This document shows, one piece after another, positions 22,090-32,175 of a stretch of DNA of 64,000 nucleotides. How positions within the stretch are numbered: the first letter of the stretch is position 1; each line of letters begins with the position of its first letter. Below the pieces are notes generated by a model, which did not search any database, was not told where the DNA came from, and worked only from the letters and a program-made list of their open reading frames with translations. The translations under genes and the position numbers were made by a program. This stretch comes from Uranotaenia lowii (lineage: Eukaryota; Arthropoda; Insecta; Diptera; Culicidae): assembly GCF_029784155.1 (NCBI RefSeq), contig NC_073693.1, forward strand, positions 27,874,002-27,938,001, read 5' to 3'.

Positions 22090-22981
22090 CTTAAAATTGC
22101 ATCCCATATTTCTTTCTCCGTTTTTATTTTTTGGCAACATCATAAATTTCACCCGACTTTGGGTGTCAACCGACAAGTACGTGGACAACAGAATCATTTG
22201 CACACACACGCCCCGGGGAGTGTCACATTTGGCCACTAGCCTGAGCTTGAGCCTTGAGCCTGGAAGAGGATGCTGGGCCAAGAAAACGATCTCTCGCCAG
22301 TTAAAAATGCACAAGAAAACTTGGCTCGGACTTCTTGCTTCTTCACGAATAGTTTGCTTCTCGAATAGTTGAGAACGAGAGGTGGAGAAAAAAAAAATAA
22401 AACGTCCCACCGTTTTATCTGCATGACATAAATTTTCCACCCCAAGAGCATCCGAGAATGTGAATACACGTGGTCGGTGACAAAGAATGAGATGAGGAAA
22501 GGACCCCTCGTCGCTCTTTTAAGCAGGATATGGGCCACAATTTTTATGCACACATTCGTTCATGTTCCAGTTTGTTCACGGGAACACAGTTTCGAATAAG
22601 AAATGAAAAAAAAGCAGTGTCACACAGTTTGAAGAGAAGAAAAACAGACCACCACATCCGTGTACTTATCGTGAAACCACATTTGCTTGTTTGGTCACAC
22701 GCTGGAACGAATCAAATAAAATTTAGAGCCTCAACTGTTCCTCACTTTCTCGCTTTCGAAACTTTTTCTAGTGCGCTCTCATTTTCTCTTGTTTTCTGTG
22801 TGCATGCGATTTGCTTGCCTTCCAGCGTGACTTTTCTTTGACTTTTCAGACCAGGACGTGACGAATCGTGTTGTTGATCTGAGTTTGGGATTTTTTAGTT
22901 GGAAGAAACCTGTTCGAAAGTTTCGCGATGTCGTCAGAACACGAATGCTTTAAGAAAGCGACTGGCGCGTGAGAAACGCAG
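22090..22981 (+). promoter_or_regulatory. GC-richer island with candidate non-coding exon 22850-22981
   Basis: Positions 22090-22980 stand out in base composition and lack transposon signals. Several short frames are open on both strands, none with a recognisable domain. A pyrimidine-rich acceptor (TTTCTTTGACTTTTCAG, ending at 22849) and a donor-like CGCAG|GTTAAG (after 22981) could bound an exon of 132 nt. All three plus frames of that exon contain stops, so it would be non-coding or contain a start codon. One ATG gives a 14-codon frame. Alternatively the island is an enhancer-type element with no exon. CACACACACG and GTGTCACATTTGGCC words near 22200 are unassigned. Confidence 0.3.
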
Positions 22982-22989
22982 GTTAAGAT

Positions 22990-25900
22990 TTTTAAAACTA
23001 TTTAGTTTTTATCAGGCATCGGAAATTTATATTTATTAAAATTTTATAAAAATTCTTAGAAGGCACTTTATGCTCAAGAAAGCTGAATTTGAATAGAAAA
23101 AATTGGTTATATTGTTCAACAATCTGAAGGGATAATTCGTTTGGAAAATATGGAAATTTTTTATAGCGTTTTCAAACTCCATTTCTAGACATTATTTAGA
23201 CTGGATAATTGTGATCATAATTACTGAAACAAAATAATTCTAGGTCTTTAAATTTTGAATTTTTATAACCCTCATGAACTTTTCCAAATTATTGAATAAG
23301 ATTAATTCAAATTTGAAATCGTTGAACTTTTAAACTTAATATTCGCAACGCAACCAACTTGACTTTTTGGTAAAAGACTTAAATGACGATTATATTGCAC
23401 AAAATACCGTTGATGATGTTTGCTTTTATTTTTTCAACGTTTTACCTCAAAAAATCTATGCATTTTTATTTAATCAAAAAGTGGATCCAGAGAGTATCCG
23501 TAAAAATAAAATTACATCACTTTATACATAGCAGATTCAAAACACTCTAGTTTAATTTAACAGTTCATCAGGAATATTATATAGCGAAATAAATATTTCT
23601 TGCGTTTTTTGCATACTTTATTCACCGTCAAATATCGATGAAATGAATAAACGACATACCACGACGAAAAAGAAGTCGAAATTCATACTGTTGATTTTTT
23701 CGAAGCTATCAAATGACAACCATTCAAATTTTTAGCTTCTTAGAGGCAATTTTTGGACTCTGACTGCAGTTTCACTTGTTGAAAGGTCTTTCACCGTTGA
23801 CAATATGTTTTCATGTGTCTGGCAAATTGACTTAAAACTGATTTTAAACGATTTATTCTACTTCATGATGTAAATTTTAATACTTTCTATCAGGACCGTT
23901 GAACATTAATGTCATTCAGATTTTATTGATGATGTAAAAAATTTTGACGAATTAAAACTGTAACAGTTTTTGATACGATGCGTTCATATTATTTCTGTCA
24001 TTTAGACTTTCTGAAGGAAACCCGATTTCTTGAATCTTTTCTAATACCATAAGATTGATAAAAAAGCAAATAACAAATTCGAAATAATGAAAAAACACCT
24101 TGAAATTGCGTGAAAAAGAAAGCAGTGATAATCGGAAAATAATGATTTTTTCACATTTATAGCCTAAATGGTGTTCAACTCGTTCAAACTCTATAAACCA
24201 CAGAAAGCGTATTATTAGGTTTCAGTTTAACAAATTTGTTTTAATAAAATGATCACTAAGATAATTTTGAGTACATTTGAATCATTTGCAAGAATAAAAA
24301 TAAATTTAATAAATCCAGTTTTCTAAGATTGAACAATTGCAGAATTGGCCCACAATTAATCCAAGAAGTTGCTTCTGTTAAGATTCTCGTCCAACAGTAA
24401 GTTAACAAATATAACAACTCAGAACTACAACCGTATAATAAGAACTATTAATTTCTTCTTACACGCGCATTGAACAAGGAATCTTGATATTTTCCAGAAG
24501 TACTGGTTGTTAAATGCTTTTGTGTTATTAAAACTATGGTATTTTCCTCAGATATTTTGCACATCTAACAAGCATGTTGCAGAAATTAGAAAGCTGTTGG
24601 AAAGTTTCTGTGCAAAGGGTTTTTATTTAAAGTTAAAAGAGAAAAAAAAAATATTTAAAAGGTACGGATGGAGGTTTGAACTTGGTCACTAGACAATAAA
24701 TCTAGCGACGGAGATGAATTATATATTTTTAATTACTCTAAACCTCAAAATTTGCCATATTTTTAAAGAGATTGGATAGCAGCTGCAAATGTTTTGAAAA
24801 GAAAACCAAAATTGGATACTTGTGCCTTAATTTACAATCATTTTATTCTAGAAAAAAGTATTGTTCCTCAAGTTAAACAAAATTTTCCTTTAACAAACTG
24901 GAACATAATTTGGAAAAATATCAATAACCAAACCAATATAATTCCAAATGATTAAGAGTATAATCATTGAAAGAAGAAAAAAACCACTGCAAAAAACTGC
25001 ACTTTCACTCCCCAATGAGGAAAAGTGGCTCCAGAGAGTTTTTTTTTATCATTGAAATTATTCAAATTGGATAATGACTTTCTATCAATGTTTATTCAAA
25101 ATTCACATATTTTTTAAATTTTAATTTTTACATATAATTTATTGATGAAGGTTGTTATCTTCATACTACAATAAACAATTGGTTTGATTTCATAATTCAA
25201 ATTCTTTTTTTAGGTTCGTGAATGATGAGTTCAATTTTGTCAAATTTTGTATTGTTACAATTTAGTTTATTTGTTTCAATTGTTGATGAAAATAAGCGCT
25301 GATGAATAAATTTTAAAGTTGTATTAATCTTGGGAGAAACATCTTTTTCAAACAGATTAAAACTATATGTATTCATATTGTGACAATATTTGCAATTTTC
25401 TACTTCGATTTTTTTTTGTTTTTTCGCGTTCATAATTTATTTTAAGCTAAAGCTTTCACTGCAAACCTCTTTTCTGGTTAAAAAAAAGCACAAAAAGGCG
25501 GTTAGAGTCATATGGACCCGGATTATTATTTGGCTGTGTCTTCAGAACTACTGTAGCGACTTTCATAAATTATACCATTTTGGAATTGTCTGTATCTAAC
25601 TATTTATAAAGAAAAAAATATTTTAAATTTGATGGTGTCTGTAAACTGAGCCAAAACACCTAATGGTCAAAAAAGATTGCGTTTCTGAACAAAGATCGTG
25701 ATCATCTCGGATCGAATTATGAAATTTCCTTTAGCACACTTAAAACCACGAAAAACACACAATGAGAGATTTCCGGAATACGTCGTTTTTTATTTGGACA
25801 CTTGAGTTAATCAAAGGGCCGTTTTTAATTTGAAATTATATCATTTCATAAATAAATTTGAAGTTACGGAATAGTTGTGGCAGTGTTACGAAAAGCTTAA

Positions 25901-26150
25901 AGCAGAAATCTAAAATCCTCACAATTGGTCACCCTATCAGTATGTTCAAAATAAATTGATCACTTTCGAATAGAAATCAATGTAACCTTACTGAAAAGCA
26001 ATTTTTTCTCAAAATTCTATGATTCTCATGAAATTATAGCTATAAAATTATAGTTTAAAACTTTCCAGCATCTTTTTAAATACCCAGCTGAAGACTTTAC
26101 AACCAAGCACTTTTATTGTTTAAATATGAGTTCTCAATCTATTTGATATC
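22990..26150. other. No gene recognised; two more copies of the CCAGAGAG word
   Basis: AT-rich. AAAAGTGGATCCAGAGAG is at 23477-23494 and AAAAGTGGCTCCAGAGAG at 25021-25038. Small frames at 24507-24692, 25197-25433 and 25390-25599 are low-complexity and unsupported. Confidence 0.4.
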
Positions 26151-26156
26151 ATTTAA

Positions 26157-26862
26157 GGGGGGGGGGGGGTAGGGTCTAACGGGTATAAAAAAAACACCAT
26201 TTTCACGATTTTTTTCTAGAGCTATCGTTCAAACAAATGTTTTCAAATTTTTTGCATTATACAAAGCATTGTTAAAAGAACATTTAGTAATTTTTTCGTA
26301 GAAAAATATTGAAAAAATGAGCCGGTGACGGAGCACGTTCGAGGATGCCTTTTAGAGAACAGGATTTGCGGTGGGCACTGTATCTCAGCGCAGAATCATC
26401 TGAAGTCAAAAAATCAGAGCAAAATATTTTTAATAGATGTTTTTCTGGACCCCAACGTTTGAAGTAAAAACTACGATTTTTCACGAAAAAATCAGCCATT
26501 TTTTATCTGTAAAATCTTCCCAAAGTAAAAAAAACAAAAAAGAAAAACGTTGGGGTCTGGTATTTTATATGTAGAAAATATGTTCCAAATTTTAAAAGAA
26601 TCGGATAATTAGTTTTCAAATGACGATGTCCACGGACTTTAAAAATGTGCTTTCGAGAAAAACGCGTTTGAAGTTTCTGCTCTTGCTTTCTTGCAGTATT
26701 AGATAGGAGGAGATAAAGGCCTATGATTTCTACAGTTTTGCTTCAATTGACTTGAAAATTTGACACAACATTCTTGAAATGTTTTACAATAAGAAAATAA
26801 AAAAATAAAAAAATCGATTTTTTGAAAGTGTTAGACCCTACCACCCCCCCCCCCCCCCCCCC
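26157..26862. mobile_element. MITE with poly-G terminal inverted repeats, flanked by TTAA
   Basis: A 706-bp element flanked on both sides by TTAA (26153-26156 and 26863-26866). The left end is 13 G followed by TAGGGTCTAAC. The right end is the complement, GTTAGACCCTACCA followed by about 20 C. The interior is non-coding; a 71-residue minus-strand frame (26284-26499) has no transposase motifs. An internal pair with AAACGTTGGGGTC (26452-26465, minus sense) and AACGTTGGGGTC (26547-26560, plus sense) adds a smaller inverted repeat. The TTAA target is typical of piggyBac-type transposition, which I infer as the likely mobiliser. Confidence 0.85.
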
Positions 26863-26869
26863 TTAAGTC

Positions 26870-27618
26870 ATGAAAATTTCAAATCAACAAAATTATTTTT
26901 TTTAAGGATATTTGTCCATTCATTTATAAGTACTTTTACTATAACAGTTTTCGTTAGAAACATTTAAAAATCTGCACAATTTAAGGCAAGATTTGTAAAA
27001 GGCCTCCTTAACTAACAAAATATGAATTTGCCAAAAATATAGTGGATTAAATTTATTTGGTTAGAACATAGAAGAAGTTTGTTTGAGACAAACTTCATTT
27101 TTTTCAAAAATCCTTTAACTATGTTCAAATCAAATAAGCAAAATCTTAAGAAAACTCAAGATTTGCACTATCACTGAAAATAAATCGAGCAAGATTCTTG
27201 CAAACTTGTTTCAAATTCAAGATTTTGTTTTGAAATTTGGTTCTTGAAAAAACTGATCCTGATCCTGATGAGATGACCAAAAGGGTCATGTGATTATGAA
27301 TAGACTTTCAATCTTTTATATCTTTGATTGGTTAGTGTTGATAATATTGATTTATGCGTGTTCCTACCTATATCAAAATAATCACCTTAGCCTTTCTAGT
27401 GAAAGATTGAATTATGATGAATGAATATAATGTTTCTTGCAATTTATACCAGGAATCTCACCAATGTTTTTATGTTGATCCTTTCATTCTTTACATTCGG
27501 GAACCACATTTCCAGAAGACTGGGAGTAGGCATCACGTTGCAATGTAAATGAATCAGAGCAGATATCTTTAGATTAGTTTGACCTTATAAACAACCGGAT
27601 AGGTACAGGTGAATTGCA
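26870..27618. other. No gene recognised
   Basis: AT-rich; a short GATCCTGATCCTGATGA repeat lies at 27255-27272. Nothing else is supported. Confidence 0.35.
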
Positions 27619-27619
27619 G

Positions 27620-27746
27620 TAGAAAAATCGATCCGAGGAAGCCGAGTACAGAAAAATACATTTTTGAAGACCGCATAAGGAAAAAATTAAACACATCAGT
27701 GTCGATTTCCCCCCATTCGTTCGAGGCTTCCACAATGAATTTAAAG
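27620..27746 (+). other. Possible 5' exon with start codon and splice donor
   Basis: Sequence after GAATTGCAG (a weak acceptor ending at 27619) is GC-richer. It contains a well-placed start codon in the context CCACAATGAAT (ATG at 27735-27737) and ends in TTTAAAG|GTATGT, a good donor after 27746, giving Met-Asn-Leu-Lys in phase 0. The arrangement would suit a first coding exon that contributes only four codons. No downstream coding exon is recognisable in the window, so this may be chance. Confidence 0.22.
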
Positions 27747-28649
27747 GTATGTGTTATTTTCAAGAGTTTTAATTATCTCTTAATTTCCAAATACTTCTTA
27801 CAATATGCGCTTTCCCTAACAATCCGGTTCTGTAGCTAACGATTTGCAATTTTTTTTATGAAAAAAAAACCACTAATTCGCCTCTAAATATACGGAAACT
27901 CCGGTGAACATTTCTGCACTTCCTTCCAACTTTCACTTTAAGTCATTTCTAGAGTATTCCCGACTGTTTTACGTACTAAAGTTTAGAATTTTGTAAAATT
28001 TTCGTGGACCGAAAAAAAAAACGCGTGCGCATGCATCTAAAATTTTCATTCCATTTGCAGTTCTAGATTTTAAATTCAATTTTTTGATTGCTTGAATCAA
28101 TGTTTTACCTATACTCATGATTCTGAGATTTTAATTTTTTTAATTCTTCTCTTGTAAGTAAATATTCTGAATTTTTGTCACAATGAAAAATTTAAAATTA
28201 TATTTCCCTGGTCTCAAACAATTTTCATCTGATGAACATTTTCATAATGAAACTTTGACATTTTTCAAAAATATTCTGATTGATTGTTGATAAAAATTTT
28301 ATCCCAAACATCTAACAGGATTCTGTTTGTCATTTAATTTGCATGATCGAACACAACTTTCAATGGAGTCCTTATAACTATGAATTTTGAAAACAATTTT
28401 TCAAGTTTTCATTGAAAAATTTTCAAATTTGCCTTAATATTGCTCAAATTTTGGGGAAAAATTTGTAATAAACGTCTCAGGGTTTGCCCGATTAGGACAA
28501 AATCCTGACTCTTATCGCGATTTTGTATTTTAAACTTGAATTAGATGCAGTTTCCATAATCGAACTCATCATTTTGAAGTAAATCAAAGAAAATATTCAA
28601 AATTACAAACCATTTTTCAATTTGGAATTGAAATTTATTCTTTTAAATA
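27747..28649. other. No gene recognised
   Basis: AT-rich sequence. Nothing with support is visible. Confidence 0.35.
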
Positions 28650-28949
28650 GAGGTGTACCGAATAGAGGTATTCGGCGAACGGTCGAATACCGAATATTGA
28701 CCTTTTTGACTATTCGACCCGAATATTCGGTCAAATATTTTATTGAGTTTTAATGAAAAAAACTTGAACGAATATTTTAATGCTTTCTATTTCTTCCATA
28801 TTTGTGTCCCTCATGCTTTTTAGTCGATTGTATGATGTATTACAAGATATTTTTAAATAGGGGTCTTTCTGATTTTTAAAATAACACCAATAACTGAAAA
28901 GACATCACATGACTAGTCGCTTCTAGGGCGTTAATCACCAAAGAGATTG
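28650..28949. repeat. TATTCGG-rich element, left part
   Basis: Several copies of TATTCGG and its complement (GTATTCGGCGAACGG, CGAATACCGAATATTG, CCGAATATTCGGTC) at 28655-28740. The same motif cluster recurs at 31345-31450, so the LTR element at 28950-30715 probably inserted into a larger TATTCGG-rich transposon. The termini are not defined. Confidence 0.5.
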
Positions 28950-29670
28950 TGTTGATTCTCAACACAGCTGGTCGCTCTAGAAACGAACATCACACCAGGG
29001 GTGTCAGGTGTCCTGATTTATCAGGATTTGTCCTGATTTTCGAGACACCGTCCTGATTTCTCAAAAACGCTTGAATTGTCCTGATTTTTGGAAAATGGCT
29101 CTTAAAATGTCCTGATTTGTCCTGATTTTCAAAAAAATAATCTAATTATAACTAAATTTATTGTTAAATGATGAGAACATCAAACAAATCTTTAATAAAA
29201 TAGTTTAACCAGTTAAACCAATGAGATTCTTTGATTCAAATGACATTTAAATGAGGTTTTTCGATATTAACTGCAGGCCAGCCAAGGTTATTCTCGCTTC
29301 AGTTGCATAATTCGAGGCGTCTTCAGCACCTATATTTCGCCTTTAGTTATGCAGCCTAAGCAGATCTGCATATTGTTTTCACCAATTTTGTGGTGTTCTG
29401 AAAAATCCTGATTTTTTCTTCGCGGTGTCCTGATTTTTGACAAAACGAGCTGGCACCTCTGCATCACACCAATGTTGTAAACAACGCGCGAAGCGTTTTT
29501 TGTTTATTTTTTATAAAGTGTTGCCAGTTTTAGATTTATTTGTTCGTTTTGTAATACAATTTGCGCGCGAAGAAGTGTAATTATGACTAAAAATGGAATA
29601 AACGCTCTCTAAGTTTCGGACGTCCTACAAGAAACAAGTTTATTATTCTTATCCGTAAAGGTCCTGAACA
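28950..29670 (+). repeat. Left LTR, interrupted by a hAT-type MITE
   Basis: Removing the insert at 28996-29461 and one copy of its 8-bp duplication leaves 247 bp, exactly the length of the right LTR at 30469-30715. Shared features: CTCAACACAGCTGGTCGC, TATAAAGTGTTGCCAG, GGAATAAACGCTCTCTAAG and TTATCCGTAAAGG. The AATAAA-containing word could serve as the polyadenylation signal in the R region. Confidence 0.9.
28996..29461. mobile_element. Non-autonomous hAT-like element (466 bp) with 8-bp duplication
   Basis: Ends CAGGGGTGTCAG (left) and the complement of CAGAGGTGCCAG (right) form short inverted repeats in the hAT style. The flanks CATCACAC at 28988-28995 and 29462-29469 are a perfect 8-bp target duplication, and the uninterrupted site is preserved in the right LTR. 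The interior has repeated TGTCCTGATTT words near both ends, which fits hAT subterminal transposase-binding repeats. It has no transposase gene. Confidence 0.88.
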
Positions 29671-30468
29671 AAACATTGGTGCCGTGACCAGGATTGGGTA
29701 GCTTTCGCTACTCCGTCCTGGAATCAACCCCTATAGACAACCAGATTCGGTACCGCATCGACAACATCCAACTACCCTGTTCCCGATCAACAATTCGACC
29801 CGGATGGGTGGTACTGGTGTTTATGGTACAACACCAGCCATCCGGGCTTCTGCCGTACTAGCTCCCGGCTAGTACTCGCTTTGGAAGAACTTCCCATATA
29901 CGTTCTTCGAAGTTAGTGTGCCGATTGTTTGGTCATTTGGCCAAGAAAATACAAATGGATTATGACCCAGTACAGTGCCTGTGTACTCACCCAAATGCTA
30001 GCCTGTGTCCCAGTTTTTTGTTTGCCCCGCCCGTTGCCGATCAGCAGTTCGACCCAGATGGGAAGTACTGGTTGGTACAATACCAGCCATCTGGGTACCT
30101 GCCGTACTAGTCGCCCGATCAGTACTGCTCCCAGAAGTTCTCAGCAGAGATATTCTTTGGGAGTAATCGAGCCGATTGCTGATCACGTTGGTATATGTAT
30201 CCTGTCCCGAGTCGTCGCAGGCAGCATAAGCATTCCCGTTCTTCAATCCCGATAAGAACAAAATCACAGTTGCGATGTAGGTACCTACCCATTCCGAAAT
30301 CCATTCTCAACATTTATTGCCGTACTTCGAAGAAATTCCGCCCAGCAGACGAACCGGATCACAACGTTGGTGCCGCTAAATTCGCAGATTTGTTTTGTGA
30401 TAGTTGTTCATGACTCAAACCAAAACTAGAGTGGCCAGATGTAAAACATTCGTTTTAGGTGGCCAGTA
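29671..30468 (+). other. Internal region of the LTR element with duplicated motif
   Basis: Contains two diverged ~110-bp copies, near 29788-29895 and 30038-30145. Both have CGATCA(A/G)CA(A/G)TTCGACCC, GATGGG, GTAC(A/T)G, ACCAGCCAT(C/T)(C/T)GGG and TGCCGTACTAG. The second copy encodes DQQFDPDGKYWLVQYQPSGY in frame with a stop after LPY, so a degraded protein with an internal repeat is possible. It does not match a gag, protease or polymerase domain I know. Reading frames are short and the function is unassigned. Confidence 0.5.
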
Positions 30469-30715
30469 TGTTGATTCTCAACACAGCTGGTCGCTCTAGA
30501 AACGAACATCACACCAATGTTGTAAACAACGCGCGAAGCGTTTGTTGTTCATTTTTTATAAAGTGTTGCCAGTTTTAGATTTATTTGTTCGTTTTGTAAT
30601 ACAATTTGCGCGCGAAGAAGTGTAATTATGACTAAAAATGGAATAAACGCTCTCTAAGTTTCGGACGTCCTACAAGAAACAAGTTTATTATTCTTATCCG
30701 TAAAGGTCCTGAACA
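30469..30715 (+). repeat. Right LTR (247 bp)
   Basis: Uninterrupted partner of the left LTR, starting TGTTGATTCTC and ending GGTCCTGAACA. It differs from the left copy only at a few positions (for example GTTTGTTGTTCATTT against GTTTTTTGTTTATTT), implying fairly recent insertion compared with the surrounding decayed repeats. Confidence 0.9.
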
Positions 30716-31452
30716 AATCTGGGATAAAGCATGTCGAAACAGGAGCCAAGCTATTTGATATTGCTTCCCCGATATTGAATTAGATGAAGCTTGAATTTGA
30801 GCAAGATATCTTCAAAATAGTTGTTGAAAAGATAGATGATCTTTAACCTTAAACATACCATACTTTCAACCACACTTATTCAGACGGTCAGGCATACAGG
30901 GCGATTTTTGAAAAAAAAAATTAAAAAGCGCAAAATTTATGTAAAATTTGAAATTTTTTGAAAAATCACAAAATCTTAAAAAAATTTAAAAAGAAATTTG
31001 AGTTTTTTCATTTGATTTAGCAAATAATCTGAATAAACCTGAGCAAAACTTGGGAAGTTTCAAACAACATCTGGACATCCCGGCCAGATTTGATTTATCT
31101 GGATTCTTTACTGGATTTATAGGCAAGCCTGAATATATCCATAAAATCTGGAATAAACTATAATCAAAGTATTGATACCGTTCAACATTCTCCTGTATGA
31201 TCTACAGTGAATGATACGTAGGAACACCTTAGATGTTTTTCTGAAACCATAAGTTTTTAATGATTGTTGAGCTTTTACAACATTACTTTGGATAATTTAT
31301 AAATAATCCAAAATTATTTGAAAAATTCACAAGTATGTAGTAGATATTCGGCCGAATACTAAGCTCAACTATTAGGTGAGCCGAATATTCGGCTTAACGG
31401 TTTTTCGGCGGTATTTGGCGCCGGATATTCGGCCGACCGAATATTGGGTAGG
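30716..31452. repeat. TATTCGG-rich element, right part
   Basis: Resumes the element interrupted by the LTR retrotransposon. Motifs at 31345-31450 include GATATTCGGCCGAATAC, GAGCCGAATATTCGGC and GGCCGACCGAATATTGGG. The part from 30716 to 31340 is AT-rich without a gene. Confidence 0.45.
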
Positions 31453-31689
31453 GTAAATGTACCTAAGACAACGGCTTAAGGAAGCCGTTTTCCTGAATTC
31501 AATAGCATTGCCTTCCATGTTGATTTGAAACTGATATTTATTCATTGAACTATATTTCGAATATTGTTTTATGAAACTTTGTAGGAAATAGATCAATCCA
31601 TTACGTACTTTTGAGTCAATTTATGATTTATTTTTCTCATTCAAGTTCCTCCATTGTCGTACCAGGTCCCTAATTCCGTCGTACAAGGA

Positions 31690-32175
31690 GACCAGAATTG
31701 TCTCAATTTATTCCACTCTCTTCAGAAATACATTTAAAATTTTGCGGTTGCGGTTCATGCAATTAGCATCAGCTTACATCGAACGGATCAACCGCGCAGG
31801 ATAACAGCAGAAGTTCTCTCGAGTAACCAGTCGCAATAAGCTATGAAACTAGGATAGCTTTATTCTAAGCAGGTCTACCATTGCTTGACTAATGCATCTG
31901 CAGGCAGCAAAATATTATACCTTCTATTCAATTCTACCGAAATTATCTCAAACTCTTCCTCCCTCATGAGGGATAGATTTGAAATTTTGCGGTTGCGGTT
32001 CATACAAATGCGATTATTTACTTCGCACGGATCAGCCGCGCAGGATAACTGCAAAGTTCGAATAAGATCTAGATCGCAATAAAATGGACTTGCCAAGAAA
32101 TCCCAAGGTAGCGTTTTTGTAGCTAGGTACCATTGCTTGGCTAAGGCAATTGCAGGCAGCACAATATTAGACCTT
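31690..32175. repeat. Diverged ~245-bp tandem duplication
   Basis: Two consecutive copies about 245-252 bp apart. Each carries TTTTGCGGTTGCGGTTCAT (31740 and 31985), GGATCA(A/G)CCGCGCAGGATAAC (near 31785 and 32029), ACCATTGCTTG(A/G)CTAA (near 31877 and 32128) and GCAGGCAGCA(A/C)AATATTA (31900 and 32152). The open frame on the minus strand (31875-32162) only spans parts of the two units and shows no known domain. Possibly a remnant of a satellite or a duplicated regulatory element. Confidence 0.7.

Larger units (their letters stand above)
28950..30715 (+). mobile_element. Short LTR retrotransposon, BEL/Pao-like, non-autonomous
   Basis: Two nearly identical 247-bp LTRs (28950-29670, interrupted by a 466-bp insertion plus 8-bp duplication, and 30469-30715) bound an internal region of only about 800 bp. 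LTRs start TGTTGATTCTC and end GGTCCTGAACA (TG...CA). TGGTGCCGTGACCAGGAT, a primer-binding-site-like sequence of the type I associate with BEL/Pao elements, follows at 29676. There is no protease, reverse transcriptase or integrase, so the element needs help in trans. Flanking five-base duplications are not evident (GATTG on the left, AATCT on the right). Confidence 0.85.

Noticed and set aside
22042..22553. 132- and 105-codon minus-strand frames in the GC-richer island
   Set aside because: Overlapping frames on both strands reflect base composition. No domain, start context or splice support is visible.
31875..32162. 95-codon minus-strand frame
   Set aside because: It spans parts of a diverged tandem duplication, and the two units are not both open.
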